Made by a program: the position numbers and the translations under genes. This document shows positions 1 to 7,486 of a DNA stretch of 28,213 bases, piece after piece. Origin of the DNA: Fimenecus sp045593555. Its GTDB lineage: Bacteria; Bacillota; Clostridia; Oscillospirales; Acutalibacteraceae. Within the stretch, counting starts at the first letter, position 1. Every line of letters starts with the position of its first letter. The notes below the pieces were generated by a model. It did no database searches and was not told the origin of the DNA. It saw only the letters and a program-made list of their open reading frames with translations. The stretch lies in contig JAZNWU010000042.1 of NCBI GenBank assembly GCA_045593555.1, positions 1-28,213 of the forward strand, given 5' to 3'.

Positions 1-132
1 AGAAGCTGTCTGCGAAGCAGACTGATGAGGTGTAGATTGCGATAGCAACCGTTAATAAATATAACATTTCACCTTTCCACCTCATCCGTCACCTACGGTG
101 ACACCTTCCCCTCAAGGGGAAGGCAACACCTC
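1..132. repeat. Palindromic intergenic repeat element (partial at window edge)
   Basis: This noncoding stretch is a chain of inverted repeats. There is a 6-bp stem at 8-22 (GTCTGC/GCAGAC), a long-range pair GATGAGGTG (25-33) with CACCTCATC (80-88), a stem at 91-105 (GTCACC/GGTGAC), and an 8-bp stem at 107-126 (CCTTCCCC/GGGGAAGG). Repeats with the CACCTCATCCGTCA plus CCTTCCCCTCAAGGGG signature are familiar from intergenic regions of Ruminococcus-like Clostridia; that match is from memory, not a search. The element lies downstream of spoVT and may also act as its transcription end. Its left boundary may be outside the window. Confidence 0.6.
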
Positions 133-158
133 GACAAACTCCAAATTATAGTTACATT

Positions 159-698
159 TTATTCTTCAGTTTGTTTACCTAAAAATGATGCGGCAACTGA
201 TACGAGTTTAATTTCTGTTTGTGTTGGCATACTACCATCAGCATTAAGCATTAAAACAACTGAACCGGACACATCACCGCCGCCGATAATAGGAAATGCA
301 AGTCCTGCTTCCTTTTCTTTGTCAGCCAACGGATAAAGTGCCTTAACTTCAGGAGAGGCAACATAGTTCTCTCTGTTTTCCATAAGGTCTTCAAGTTCAG
401 CGGAAACTCGTTTGTCCATAGCATCTTTTTTCGACATACCTGCAACGGCAATTACATGGTCACGGTCAGTAATAATCACAGGCAAATTCGTAGCTCTGTA
501 AAGTACATCTGTGTATTGACCTGCAAATTCTGATAATTCACCAATAGGCGAATATTTCTTAAAGATAACCTCACCGTCAGAAGCGGTAAAAATTTCCAAT
601 GGGTCTCCTTCACGGATTCGCATAGTGCGACGAATCTCTTTCGGAATAACAACCCTTCCCAAATCGTCTATTCTTCTCACAATCCCAGTTGCTTTCAT
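159..698 (-). CDS. spoVT: Stage V sporulation protein T, AbrB-family regulator with GAF-like sensor domain
   Basis: The 179-residue product begins with a SpoVT/AbrB swapped-hairpin DNA-binding domain (residues 1-50, with GIVRRIDDLGRVVIPKEIRR). A GAF-like domain follows (about 55-175, including TNLPVIITDRDHVIAVAG). In Bacillus SpoVT is made in the forespore under sigma G and adjusts other sigma-G genes; the same role is inferred here. Its length matches the family. The start is supported by AAGGAG just upstream on the minus strand. The gene is divergent from ccdA across about 215 bp. Its presence implies a spore-forming lineage. Confidence 0.95.
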   Translation of the reverse strand: MKATGIVRRIDDLGRVVIPKEIRRTMRIREGDPLEIFTASDGEVIFKKYSPIGELSEFAGQYTDVLYRATNLPVIITDRDHVIAVAGMSKKDAMDKRVSAELEDLMENRENYVASPEVKALYPLADKEKEAGLAFPIIGGGDVSGSVVLMLNADGSMPTQTEIKLVSVAASFLGKQTEE

Positions 699-740
699 AT
701 ATCATTCTCCTTATTTCAATACAAAATTTTCAATGTAATT

Positions 741-771
741 CTATTATCTGTCAAACAAGGAGTTTTATTCT
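741..771 (-). promoter_or_regulatory. Candidate sigma-G-like promoter of spoVT
   Basis: Read on the minus strand, AGAATA (766-771) is followed after 17 bp by GATAATAG (741-748). This resembles the forespore sigma-G pattern (TGAATA, then CATAATA or CATACTA) more than a housekeeping promoter, and spoVT is a sigma-G gene in Bacillus. A TTGACA on the same strand nearby has no -10 box at proper spacing. This is a motif judgement only. Confidence 0.3.
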
Positions 772-839
772 TATTTAATGAAAATGATAATTTGTGTTTC
801 GCAAAAAGGAGTATTTGACAAATTGGTTAAAAAATCCCC

Positions 840-867
840 TTGAAGAAAAATCTAAATAATATATAAT
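840..867 (+). promoter_or_regulatory. Candidate vegetative promoter of ccdA-tlpA
   Basis: TTGAAG (840-845), a 16-bp spacer and TATAAT (862-867) lie about 45 bp upstream of the ccdA start. This is a good sigma-A match. Confidence 0.55.
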
Positions 868-912
868 AGAATATGTAAAGAACAAAAAATGAGATTTTGA
901 GGAGGTATTGAT

Positions 913-1572
913 ATGCAGTATTTTATTTCATTTCTTGAAGGAATAATTACATTTATTTCTCCTTGTTTGTTGCCGATGATTCCACTTTATATTTCATATT
1001 TTGCAGGTGGTAAAGAGCGAAATACCAAAAGAACAGTAAAAAATGCTCTGGGATTTATACTTGGTTTTACAATTGTATTTGTCCTTATGGGTGCATTGGC
1101 AGGGACTTTCGGCAGACTTCTCAATGAATACAAAACGGTTGTTGATATTGTAACAGGACTTATTGTTATATTCTTTGGACTCAATTTCCTTGGAGTGTTC
1201 AAACTGAACATTTTCAAGGGTGCAAAAAAAGTAAAAACTGATAATTTAGGTTTCTTTTCATCAATGATTTTCGGCCTTGTATTCTCAATTGGTTGGACAC
1301 CATGTGTAGGTGCATTTTTAGGTTCAGCATTGATGCTTGCTGCAAGTCAGGGACATATTGTTGAGGGGATTGTGATGCTCTTACTCTATTCTTTAGGACT
1401 TGGAATACCATTTTTCATAAGTGCAATTCTTATTGATAAGTTAAGGGGTGCTTTCACTTTTATCAAAAAGCATTACAAGGTTATAAATACCATTTGTGGT
1501 TGTTTACTTGTGGCGATTGGTGTGCTTATGGCAACAGGTTTGTTCGGTAAATTTATAAATCTTCTTTCGTAG
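913..1572 (+). CDS. ccdA: CcdA-type thiol-disulfide membrane transporter
   Basis: The 219-residue polytopic protein has about six hydrophobic segments and matches the CcdA/DsbD transmembrane domain family. The two redox cysteines lie in the family context: ISPCLLPMIPLY (Cys18) and IGWTPCVGAFLG (Cys131). CcdA carries reducing equivalents from cytoplasmic thioredoxin across the membrane to extracytoplasmic thiol proteins. A strong GAGGAGG ribosome site precedes the ATG. The tlpA-like gene starts 10 bp downstream, so the two form one unit. No cytochrome c maturation genes are visible here, so the partner is more likely the neighbouring thioredoxin-like protein than a cytochrome pathway. Confidence 0.92.
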   Translation: MQYFISFLEGIITFISPCLLPMIPLYISYFAGGKERNTKRTVKNALGFILGFTIVFVLMGALAGTFGRLLNEYKTVVDIVTGLIVIFFGLNFLGVFKLNIFKGAKKVKTDNLGFFSSMIFGLVFSIGWTPCVGAFLGSALMLAASQGHIVEGIVMLLLYSLGLGIPFFISAILIDKLRGAFTFIKKHYKVINTICGCLLVAIGVLMATGLFGKFINLLS

Positions 1573-1582
1573 GTGATTAGAT

Positions 1583-2161
1583 ATGAAAAATACAGTTAAA
1601 TGGATAATAATTGCAGTTTTGCTTGTTGGAATTCTTGTAGGTGCAACTGCTCTATATAATAAGTATAGTGAAGAATTTAATATGAACAATCAAACATCAA
1701 CGGAAAACACATCTAAAAATGAACAGGCTGATAATGTGCAGGGAAATGTTGCACCTGATTTTACAGTTACTGATTATGATGGTAACAAAGTCAGATTATC
1801 GGATTTTAAAGGAAAACCTGTTGTTCTTAATTTCTGGGCAACCTGGTGCTATTATTGTAAAGTTGAAATGCCTGACTTTAATGAGGCATACAAAAAATAC
1901 CCTGATGTTCAGTTTCTTATGGTGAATGCAACAGGTACTAACGGAGAAACTGTTGAAACTGCCAAAGCGTATGTTGAGCAAGAAAAATATGAATTTCCGG
2001 TTTTCTTTGATAAAGAGTATAATGCACTCAGAACTTATGGAATATCAAGCTTTCCAATGACAATATTCATTGATGAAGATGGTAATATTGTATCACAGCG
2101 TATCGGAATGCTCACAATGGAAGCACTTGAAAGTGAGATTGAAAAGTTAACAGAGAAATAA
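1583..2161 (+). CDS. Membrane-anchored TlpA/ResA-like thioredoxin-fold protein
   Basis: The 192-residue product has an N-terminal membrane anchor (about residues 6-25) and a polar linker rich in Asn, Gln and Ser (30-55). A TlpA/ResA-type thioredoxin domain follows (about 56-190). The active site is WCYYC (Cys89 and Cys92) within LNFWATWCYYCKVEMPDF, and SSFPMTIFID carries the family cis-Pro. The fold should sit outside the membrane and receive electrons from CcdA encoded just upstream, reducing disulfides in envelope proteins; its substrate is unknown. A Tyr-Tyr pair between the cysteines is less common than the CPPC or CEPC of ResA-like proteins. The anchor contains no lipobox cysteine. Confidence 0.9.
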   Translation: MKNTVKWIIIAVLLVGILVGATALYNKYSEEFNMNNQTSTENTSKNEQADNVQGNVAPDFTVTDYDGNKVRLSDFKGKPVVLNFWATWCYYCKVEMPDFNEAYKKYPDVQFLMVNATGTNGETVETAKAYVEQEKYEFPVFFDKEYNALRTYGISSFPMTIFIDEDGNIVSQRIGMLTMEALESEIEKLTEK

Positions 2162-2165
2162 ATGA

Positions 2166-2196
2166 AAATCACCGTAAGAGTACGGTGATTTTTTTA
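2166..2196. terminator. Rho-independent terminator, possibly bidirectional
   Basis: An 11-bp perfect stem (AAATCACCGTA/TACGGTGATTT) with loop AGAG is followed by a T run. It lies between the 3' ends of the converging tlpA-like and asparaginase genes and could serve both strands. Confidence 0.85.
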
Positions 2197-3168
2197 TTCT
2201 ATAATTTCATTTGCAATTGGCTTTTTCATAAATTCCTTTATGTCGTATTTCATACTGATAGCAATCCATATTTTTACATAGGCAGAAATAAATGTGCCAT
2301 AAGGCAACGGAATTATATTTAATTCATTATAAATTCGTGTGCTTTCATATCCTGCACCACCTTTTGTTCCTGTAACGAAAACGGGAATTCCTTTTTTATT
2401 TGCACTTTTACAGAAATTCACAAAATTTTCATTGTCTGTATTGAGTGTTGCAGAATGATATGATTTGAGGATAATTCCATTAATATTTTCCAATGAGAAT
2501 GAGTAACTTTGTCCCGGTGTACTTGACACAACGAGTATGCCTGAATTTTCAGTGAAATTTACACACTCTGTTTTACAAGGTTTATTATATGCAGGAATAT
2601 TGCCCAATGTGAATGTGCCATTGTATCGTGCAAAAACAGAATTATCTATACTATATATATCTGCATCACTTTCATTGTGTTGTAATATATGTGACGGAAT
2701 GTGAATGTTTGTGTGTAATTCATTCTGATTTTTATATGAAACAAATACACCATTACCGATTTTTGATTTAATAAATTCAACTGCTGTTTTGAAATTTGCA
2801 AAACCATTTGACTTTTCATTATCTAAAGGATAGTTTGCGGAAACCAAGATAATTGGAATTTCAGCGTTGCCAAAAACATATTCCATAGCAGTTGAGGTGT
2901 ATTGCAATGTATCAGTTCCGTGTGTAACAATAATTCCGTCAAAATTCTGTGCAAGTTTTTCTTGAATTTCCTTTTGCAACAAGTTAAGCTCATTTGCAGA
3001 TAAATTTTCGCTTAAAATACTGTATGGTGAATATGTTTCAAATGTTATTTCATTATTGTTTTTATAATCTTTCAAAAGAACATATTGCATTTTGTTGTCA
3101 ACACCGATAAAGTCACCTTTTATGCAACTACCTATTGTTCCGCCTGTAAAAATAACTGCTATTTTCAT
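2194..3168 (-). CDS. L-asparaginase (type I-like, cytoplasmic)
   Basis: The 324-residue protein has the asparaginase/glutaminase signatures: the nucleophile threonine in FTGGTIGS (Thr11) and the second active-site pair in VTHGTDTLQYTS (Thr85, Asp86). It hydrolyses L-asparagine to aspartate and ammonia. There is no signal peptide, since the first catalytic motif begins at residue 8, so a cytoplasmic enzyme is inferred. Length is normal. AAGGAG lies 8 bp before the ATG on the minus strand. The gene is not obviously coupled to its neighbours. Activity on other amides such as glutamine cannot be excluded. Confidence 0.9.
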   Translation of the reverse strand: MKIAVIFTGGTIGSCIKGDFIGVDNKMQYVLLKDYKNNNEITFETYSPYSILSENLSANELNLLQKEIQEKLAQNFDGIIVTHGTDTLQYTSTAMEYVFGNAEIPIILVSANYPLDNEKSNGFANFKTAVEFIKSKIGNGVFVSYKNQNELHTNIHIPSHILQHNESDADIYSIDNSVFARYNGTFTLGNIPAYNKPCKTECVNFTENSGILVVSSTPGQSYSFSLENINGIILKSYHSATLNTDNENFVNFCKSANKKGIPVFVTGTKGGAGYESTRIYNELNIIPLPYGTFISAYVKIWIAISMKYDIKEFMKKPIANEIIE

Positions 3169-3309
3169 AAAATGCTCCTTGCAAATAAATCTGTATTATT
3201 TATACCATATTATAAAGAAAAATTAAAGAGTTATAAATTCATTATTTGTTTAATTTACATTTTTACTCTTTTGTGATATATTAAAGAAAAACATATTTTG
3301 GAGAAAATT

Positions 3310-4002
3310 ATGCTTATAAATGGTTTTCAGAAACTGACAATTTTAGATTATCCGGGAAAGGTTGCCTGTATTGTATTTACACCGGGTTGTAATTTCCGTT
3401 GTCCTTTTTGTCATAACGCATCACTTGTAACTCATATTGACAAGGATACTTATTTAGATATTGCTGAGGTTTTGTCATATCTCAAGAAAAGACAAGGACT
3501 GCTTGATGGTGTTGTAATCACAGGTGGCGAACCACTTTTGCAGGATGGTATAGAAGAGTTTATCGGTGAAATTAAATCTCTCGGATATTCTGTCAAGCTT
3601 GATACAAACGGTAGTTTCCCCGAAAAGCTTATTTCCATTGTGGAAAAAGGTCTTGTTGATTATGTGGCTATGGATATTAAGAATAGCAAAGAGAAATATG
3701 CAGAAACTATAGGCGTTGATGATTTTGATATTACACCAATAGAAAAAAGCGTAGATTTTTTATTGCAGAATAAAGTGGATTTTGAATTTAGAACAACTAT
3801 TGTTGACGGATTCCATACATTAGACGATATACAAGATATTGTGGTATGGATTAAAGGCGCACACAAGTACTTTTTACAGAATTTTGTGGACTCAGGTGAC
3901 CTTATAAAGCCTGATTTGAAGCCGGTTTCAGCACTTTTGCTTAAAGAAATGCAGAAAAAAGCGTCAGAAATTATACCTTCTGTTGAAATTCGAGGAATTT
4001 AA
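3310..4002 (+). CDS. nrdG: Anaerobic ribonucleotide reductase activating protein, radical SAM
   Basis: The product is 230 residues long from the ATG at 3310. That start is preferred over an in-frame TTG at 3298 because GGAG lies 6 bp before the ATG and the family begins close to LINGFQKL. The radical SAM cluster motif is CNFRCPFC (Cys27, Cys31, Cys34), followed by the SAM-binding GGEPLL. The protein matches the longer NrdG2-type activase. It uses a 4Fe-4S cluster and S-adenosylmethionine to put the glycyl radical on NrdD, whose gene follows after 151 bp. NrdD has its own promoter, so the two are adjacent but separately controllable. Confidence 0.93.
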   Translation: MLINGFQKLTILDYPGKVACIVFTPGCNFRCPFCHNASLVTHIDKDTYLDIAEVLSYLKKRQGLLDGVVITGGEPLLQDGIEEFIGEIKSLGYSVKLDTNGSFPEKLISIVEKGLVDYVAMDIKNSKEKYAETIGVDDFDITPIEKSVDFLLQNKVDFEFRTTIVDGFHTLDDIQDIVVWIKGAHKYFLQNFVDSGDLIKPDLKPVSALLLKEMQKKASEIIPSVEIRGI

Positions 4003-4007
4003 GAAAA

Positions 4008-4054
4008 ACACAAGATATTGTGCAAAAACCTATTGACAACACACTATATATGTA
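4008..4054. promoter_or_regulatory. Tandem NrdR-box-like operator upstream of nrdD
   Basis: Box 1 (4008-4023, ACACAAGATATTGTGC) matches the NrdR consensus acaCwAtATaTwGtgt at 14 of 16 positions. Box 2 (4039-4054) begins exactly 31 bp later. It agrees well in its left half and core (ACACACTATATA) but poorly on the right, about 11 of 16. A 31-bp offset, three helical turns, is the known arrangement for cooperative binding by the NrdR repressor. Box 2 covers the spacer of the nrdD promoter and box 1 lies just upstream of the -35, which suits repression. Confidence 0.7.
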
Positions 4055-4061
4055 TTATAAT
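4033..4061 (+). promoter_or_regulatory. Sigma-A promoter of nrdD
   Basis: A perfect TTGACA (4033-4038), a 17-bp spacer and a perfect TATAAT (4056-4061) predict a transcript start near 4068. Its overlap with the NrdR-like boxes implies repression of an intrinsically strong promoter. Confidence 0.88.
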
Positions 4062-4110
4062 AAGTCTCGCTAACCAAAAAATCTGTGCGTAAACGGTAAG
4101 CGGGACTTAT
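4060..4110. repeat. Long inverted repeat across the nrdD transcription start
   Basis: Arms 4060-4075 and 4095-4110 can form about 15 of 16 pairs, with one G-T and one A-A mismatch; the core is AAGTCTCGCT against AGCGGGACTT, with a 19-base loop. The predicted start near 4068 falls inside the left arm, so the transcript would carry only part of the stem. It could be an operator for another regulator, a 5'-stabilising hairpin, or an effect of a start site placed wrongly by me. Confidence 0.6.
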
Positions 4111-4153
4111 CTTTATAATACACAGAAAATTCAAATTAACAGGAGGGCACAAT

Positions 4154-6523
4154 ATGTATAATGTAGTAAAAAGAGACGGCAAAATAGCATCTTTTGACCT
4201 TAAAAAGATTTCCGATGCTATCACACAGGCTTTCGACGCTTGTAACAAACAGTACAACGCAAATATTATTGATTTCCTTGCACTTAAAGTAACTGCAGAA
4301 TTTGAGCCTAAAATTGAGGACGAAACAATCTCAGTTGAAAACATTCAGGACAGCGTGGAATCTGTTCTTATCAAGGCTGGATATGATGATGTTGCAAAGG
4401 CATACATTATCTATCGTCGTCAGAGAGAAAAAATCCGTAACCTTAATGCAACAATGGTTGACTATAAGGCTATTATTGACAACTATCTTAATGTTAACGA
4501 CTGGCGTGTTAAAGAGAACTCAACTGTTACTTATTCAGTAGGTGGTTTGATTCTTTCAAACTCAGGTGCTGTTACTGCGAACTATTGGCTCTCTGAAATT
4601 TATGACGATGAAATCGGCAACGCTCATAGAAATGCTGATATTCATATTCACGACCTTTCAATGCTTACAGGTTACTGTGCAGGTTGGTCACTCAAGCAGT
4701 TAATTCAGGAAGGTCTTGGCGGTGTTCCCGGTAAGATTACATCAGCTCCTGCTGCTCACCTTTCAACACTCTGTAACCAGATGGTTAACTTCCTTGGAAT
4801 TATGCAGAATGAATGGGCAGGTGCTCAGGCTTTCTCATCATTTGACACATATCTTGCACCATTTGTTAAGGTTGATAACCTTTCATATAAGGAAGTTAAG
4901 CAGTGCATTCAGTCATTTATCTATGGTGTAAACACTCCATCTCGTTGGGGCACACAGTCACCATTCACAAACATCACTCTTGACTGGACAGTTCCAAATG
5001 ACCTTGCAGAACTTAACGCTATTGTTGGTGGCAAGGAAATGGATTTCAAGTATAAAGATTGTAAAAAAGAAATGGATATGGTCAACAAGGCGTTCATCGA
5101 AGTTATGGTTGAAGGTGACGCTAACGGTCGTGGCTTCCAGTATCCAATTCCAACATATTCAATCACTCGTGACTTTGACTGGTCTGAAACAGAGAACAAC
5201 AAGCTTCTCTTTGAAATGACAGCAAAATACGGTACACCATATTTCTCAAACTATATAAACAGCGATATGGAACCTTCTGATGTTCGTTCAATGTGCTGTC
5301 GTCTTCGTCTTGACCTTCGTGAGCTTCGTAAGAAGTCAGGTGGCTTCTTCGGTAGTGGTGAATCAACAGGTTCTGTTGGTGTTGTTACTATCAACTTACC
5401 AAGAATTGCTTATCTCGCAAAGGATGAAGCTGATTTCTACGCTCGTCTTGATAAGATGATGGACATTTCAGCTCGTTCACTTAAGGTTAAGCGTGACGTT
5501 ATCACAAAGCTTCTTGATGGCGGACTTTATCCATACACAAAGCGTTACCTTGGTACATTCAACAACCACTTCTCAACAATCGGTCTTGTTGGTATGAACG
5601 AGGTTGGTCTTAATGCAAAGTGGCTTCAGGCTGATATGACAACAGAAAAGACACAGCAGTTTGCTAAGGATGTTCTTAACCATATGAGAACAAGACTTTC
5701 AGACTATCAGGAGCTTTACGGTGACCTTTACAACCTTGAAGCAACTCCTGCTGAATCAACAGCATTCCGTCTTGCAAAGCATGACCTTAAGTATTATCCA
5801 AACATCATTACTGCAGGTCGTGGCCCTGGTGAAACACCATATTATACAAATAGCTCACATCTTCCTGTTGGTTATACACAGGATATCTTCACAGCACTTG
5901 ATATGCAAGATGAACTTCATACTCTTTACACATCAGGTACTGTATTCCATGCATTCCTTGGTGAAAAGCTTCCTGACTGGCAGTCTTGTGCAAATCTTGT
6001 AAAGAAGATTGCATCAAATTACAGACTTCCTTACTATTCAATTTCTCCAACATACTCAGTATGTAAGACTCACGGTTATATTGCAGGTGAAGCATTCACT
6101 TGTCCACACTGTGGTGAAGAAGCAGAAGTTTACAGCCGTATTACAGGTTACTATCGTCCTGTTAAGAACTGGAACGACGGTAAGGCTCAGGAATATAAGG
6201 ACAGAAAGGTTTATGATGTTGAAAAATCACATCTTACACATGATGTCACAGAAAACGAAGTTTGTGAATGTGTAGCAGAAGAAAAGACAAATGCTGCTGA
6301 CGGTACATTCCTTTTCACAACAGCAACTTGTCCTAACTGTAAAATTGCTTGTTCATTACTCGACAAAGCAGGTATAGCTTATGAAAAGCTTCTTGCAAAT
6401 GAACACGTTGAAATGGTTAATGAACTTGGCATCAAGCAGGCACCAACTCTCGTAGTTATCGAAAACGGTGTTGCTTCAAAGTACACAGGTGTATCAGATA
6501 TTAAGAAGTTTCTTAATGCTTAA
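4154..6523 (+). CDS. nrdD: Anaerobic (class III) ribonucleoside-triphosphate reductase with fused thioredoxin/glutaredoxin-like domain
   Basis: The 789-residue protein has three parts. An ATP-cone allosteric domain comes first (about 1-95, from NVVKRDGKIASFD), then the NrdD catalytic barrel (about 100-700), then a C-terminal thioredoxin-like domain (about 710-789). The glycyl-radical loop is RITGYYRPV with Gly665. A structural zinc site uses Cys637 and its neighbours plus CPHC (Cys650, Cys653). The extra domain has CPNC (Cys726, Cys729) and the family cis-Pro in KQAPTLVVIENG. The enzyme reduces NTPs to dNTPs without oxygen. A fused dithiol domain implies a protein-thiol reductant rather than formate, supported by the reductase gene 22 bp downstream. 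AGGAGG precedes the ATG. Codon choice is strongly biased (GTT, CTT, CGT), suggesting high expression. Confidence 0.95.
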   Translation: MYNVVKRDGKIASFDLKKISDAITQAFDACNKQYNANIIDFLALKVTAEFEPKIEDETISVENIQDSVESVLIKAGYDDVAKAYIIYRRQREKIRNLNATMVDYKAIIDNYLNVNDWRVKENSTVTYSVGGLILSNSGAVTANYWLSEIYDDEIGNAHRNADIHIHDLSMLTGYCAGWSLKQLIQEGLGGVPGKITSAPAAHLSTLCNQMVNFLGIMQNEWAGAQAFSSFDTYLAPFVKVDNLSYKEVKQCIQSFIYGVNTPSRWGTQSPFTNITLDWTVPNDLAELNAIVGGKEMDFKYKDCKKEMDMVNKAFIEVMVEGDANGRGFQYPIPTYSITRDFDWSETENNKLLFEMTAKYGTPYFSNYINSDMEPSDVRSMCCRLRLDLRELRKKSGGFFGSGESTGSVGVVTINLPRIAYLAKDEADFYARLDKMMDISARSLKVKRDVITKLLDGGLYPYTKRYLGTFNNHFSTIGLVGMNEVGLNAKWLQADMTTEKTQQFAKDVLNHMRTRLSDYQELYGDLYNLEATPAESTAFRLAKHDLKYYPNIITAGRGPGETPYYTNSSHLPVGYTQDIFTALDMQDELHTLYTSGTVFHAFLGEKLPDWQSCANLVKKIASNYRLPYYSISPTYSVCKTHGYIAGEAFTCPHCGEEAEVYSRITGYYRPVKNWNDGKAQEYKDRKVYDVEKSHLTHDVTENEVCECVAEEKTNAADGTFLFTTATCPNCKIACSLLDKAGIAYEKLLANEHVEMVNELGIKQAPTLVVIENGVASKYTGVSDIKKFLNA

Positions 6524-6545
6524 TTAAATTTAAGGGATTATAATT

Positions 6546-7457
6546 ATGTATGATATTATAATAATCGGCGGTGGTCCTGCGGGGCTTACCGCCGCCCTGT
6601 ATGCTCGCAGGGCAAATAAAACAGTTCTCGTTATCGAGAAAGGAAGCTTTGGTGGACAAATCACATATTCACCAAAGGTTGAAAATATTCCCGGTTTCGG
6701 GGAAGTAACAGGCAATGAATTTGCTGAAAAGCTTGTTGAACAAGTGCTTAATCAGGATGCAGAGGTTGAGTGTGCAGAAGTCCTTGAAATTCGTGATGGT
6801 GATGTTAAAACTGTCGTTACTGATTCAGGTGAATTTGAGGGCAAATCTGTCATTATTGCAACAGGTGCAAAGCACAGACTTTTGGGACTTCCAAATGAAG
6901 AAAACCTTATCGGTGAGGGAATTTCTTTCTGTGCAGTTTGTGACGGTGCTTTTTATGAAGGTAAGACAGTTGCAGTAATCGGCGGTGGTAATTCAGCACT
7001 TCAGGAAGCAATTCTTCTTTCAGACCTTGCAAAAAAAGTTTATGTAATTCAGAATCTTGACTTCTTTACAGGTGAACAGAAGCTCGTTGAAAAGCTTGAA
7101 GCAAAAGATAATGTTGAAATAATTCTTGGTACAGTAGTAGAAAAGCTTATCGGTGAAACTGAACTTAAAGGAATCACTATTAAGAATGTTGCAACAGAAG
7201 AAAGCAACGATTTAACTCTTGACGGTATGTTTGTTGCCATCGGACTTGTTCCACAAAATGAGATTTTTAAAGATATTATCACTCTTGACGGTCGTGGCTA
7301 TGTTGATGCAAATGAAGATTGCACAACAAATACAAAAGGTATTTTCGTAGCAGGTGACTGCAGAACAAAGAATATCCGTCAGGTTATAACTGCTGCAGGT
7401 GACGGTGCAGTAGCAGCTCTTGCAGCTTGTGACTATGTTGACAGTATGCAGAAATAA
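6546..7457 (+). CDS. trxB: Thioredoxin-reductase-like flavoprotein with atypical electron-donor site
   Basis: The 303-residue protein has the low-molecular-weight thioredoxin reductase layout: FAD motif IIGGGPAGLTAA (7-18), the redox pair in SFCAVCDG (Cys129, Cys132), a second dinucleotide motif IGGGNSA (145-151), and FVAGDCR near the C terminus for FAD. The HRRxxxR motif that binds the NADPH 2'-phosphate is absent; after VYVI the sequence reads QNLDFFTGEQK. The enzyme may therefore use NADH or, like the ferredoxin-linked flavin thioredoxin reductases of clostridia, reduced ferredoxin. Its position just after nrdD suggests that it recharges the thioredoxin-like domain of NrdD, and perhaps thioredoxin for CcdA. 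The choice of donor is inference. Confidence 0.88.
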   Translation: MYDIIIIGGGPAGLTAALYARRANKTVLVIEKGSFGGQITYSPKVENIPGFGEVTGNEFAEKLVEQVLNQDAEVECAEVLEIRDGDVKTVVTDSGEFEGKSVIIATGAKHRLLGLPNEENLIGEGISFCAVCDGAFYEGKTVAVIGGGNSALQEAILLSDLAKKVYVIQNLDFFTGEQKLVEKLEAKDNVEIILGTVVEKLIGETELKGITIKNVATEESNDLTLDGMFVAIGLVPQNEIFKDIITLDGRGYVDANEDCTTNTKGIFVAGDCRTKNIRQVITAAGDGAVAALAACDYVDSMQK

Positions 7458-7486
7458 TTAAAACATAAAAAGGAGATGAGATACCT

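Noticed and set aside
815..820. Perfect TTGACA upstream of ccdA as a -35 box
   Set aside because: No -10 box lies at 16-18 bp; the TTGAAG at 840 with TATAAT at 862 fits better.
4062..4108. nrdD leader inverted repeat as a cobalamin or other known riboswitch
   Set aside because: No B12-box or other conserved riboswitch core is present, and the predicted start lies inside one arm.
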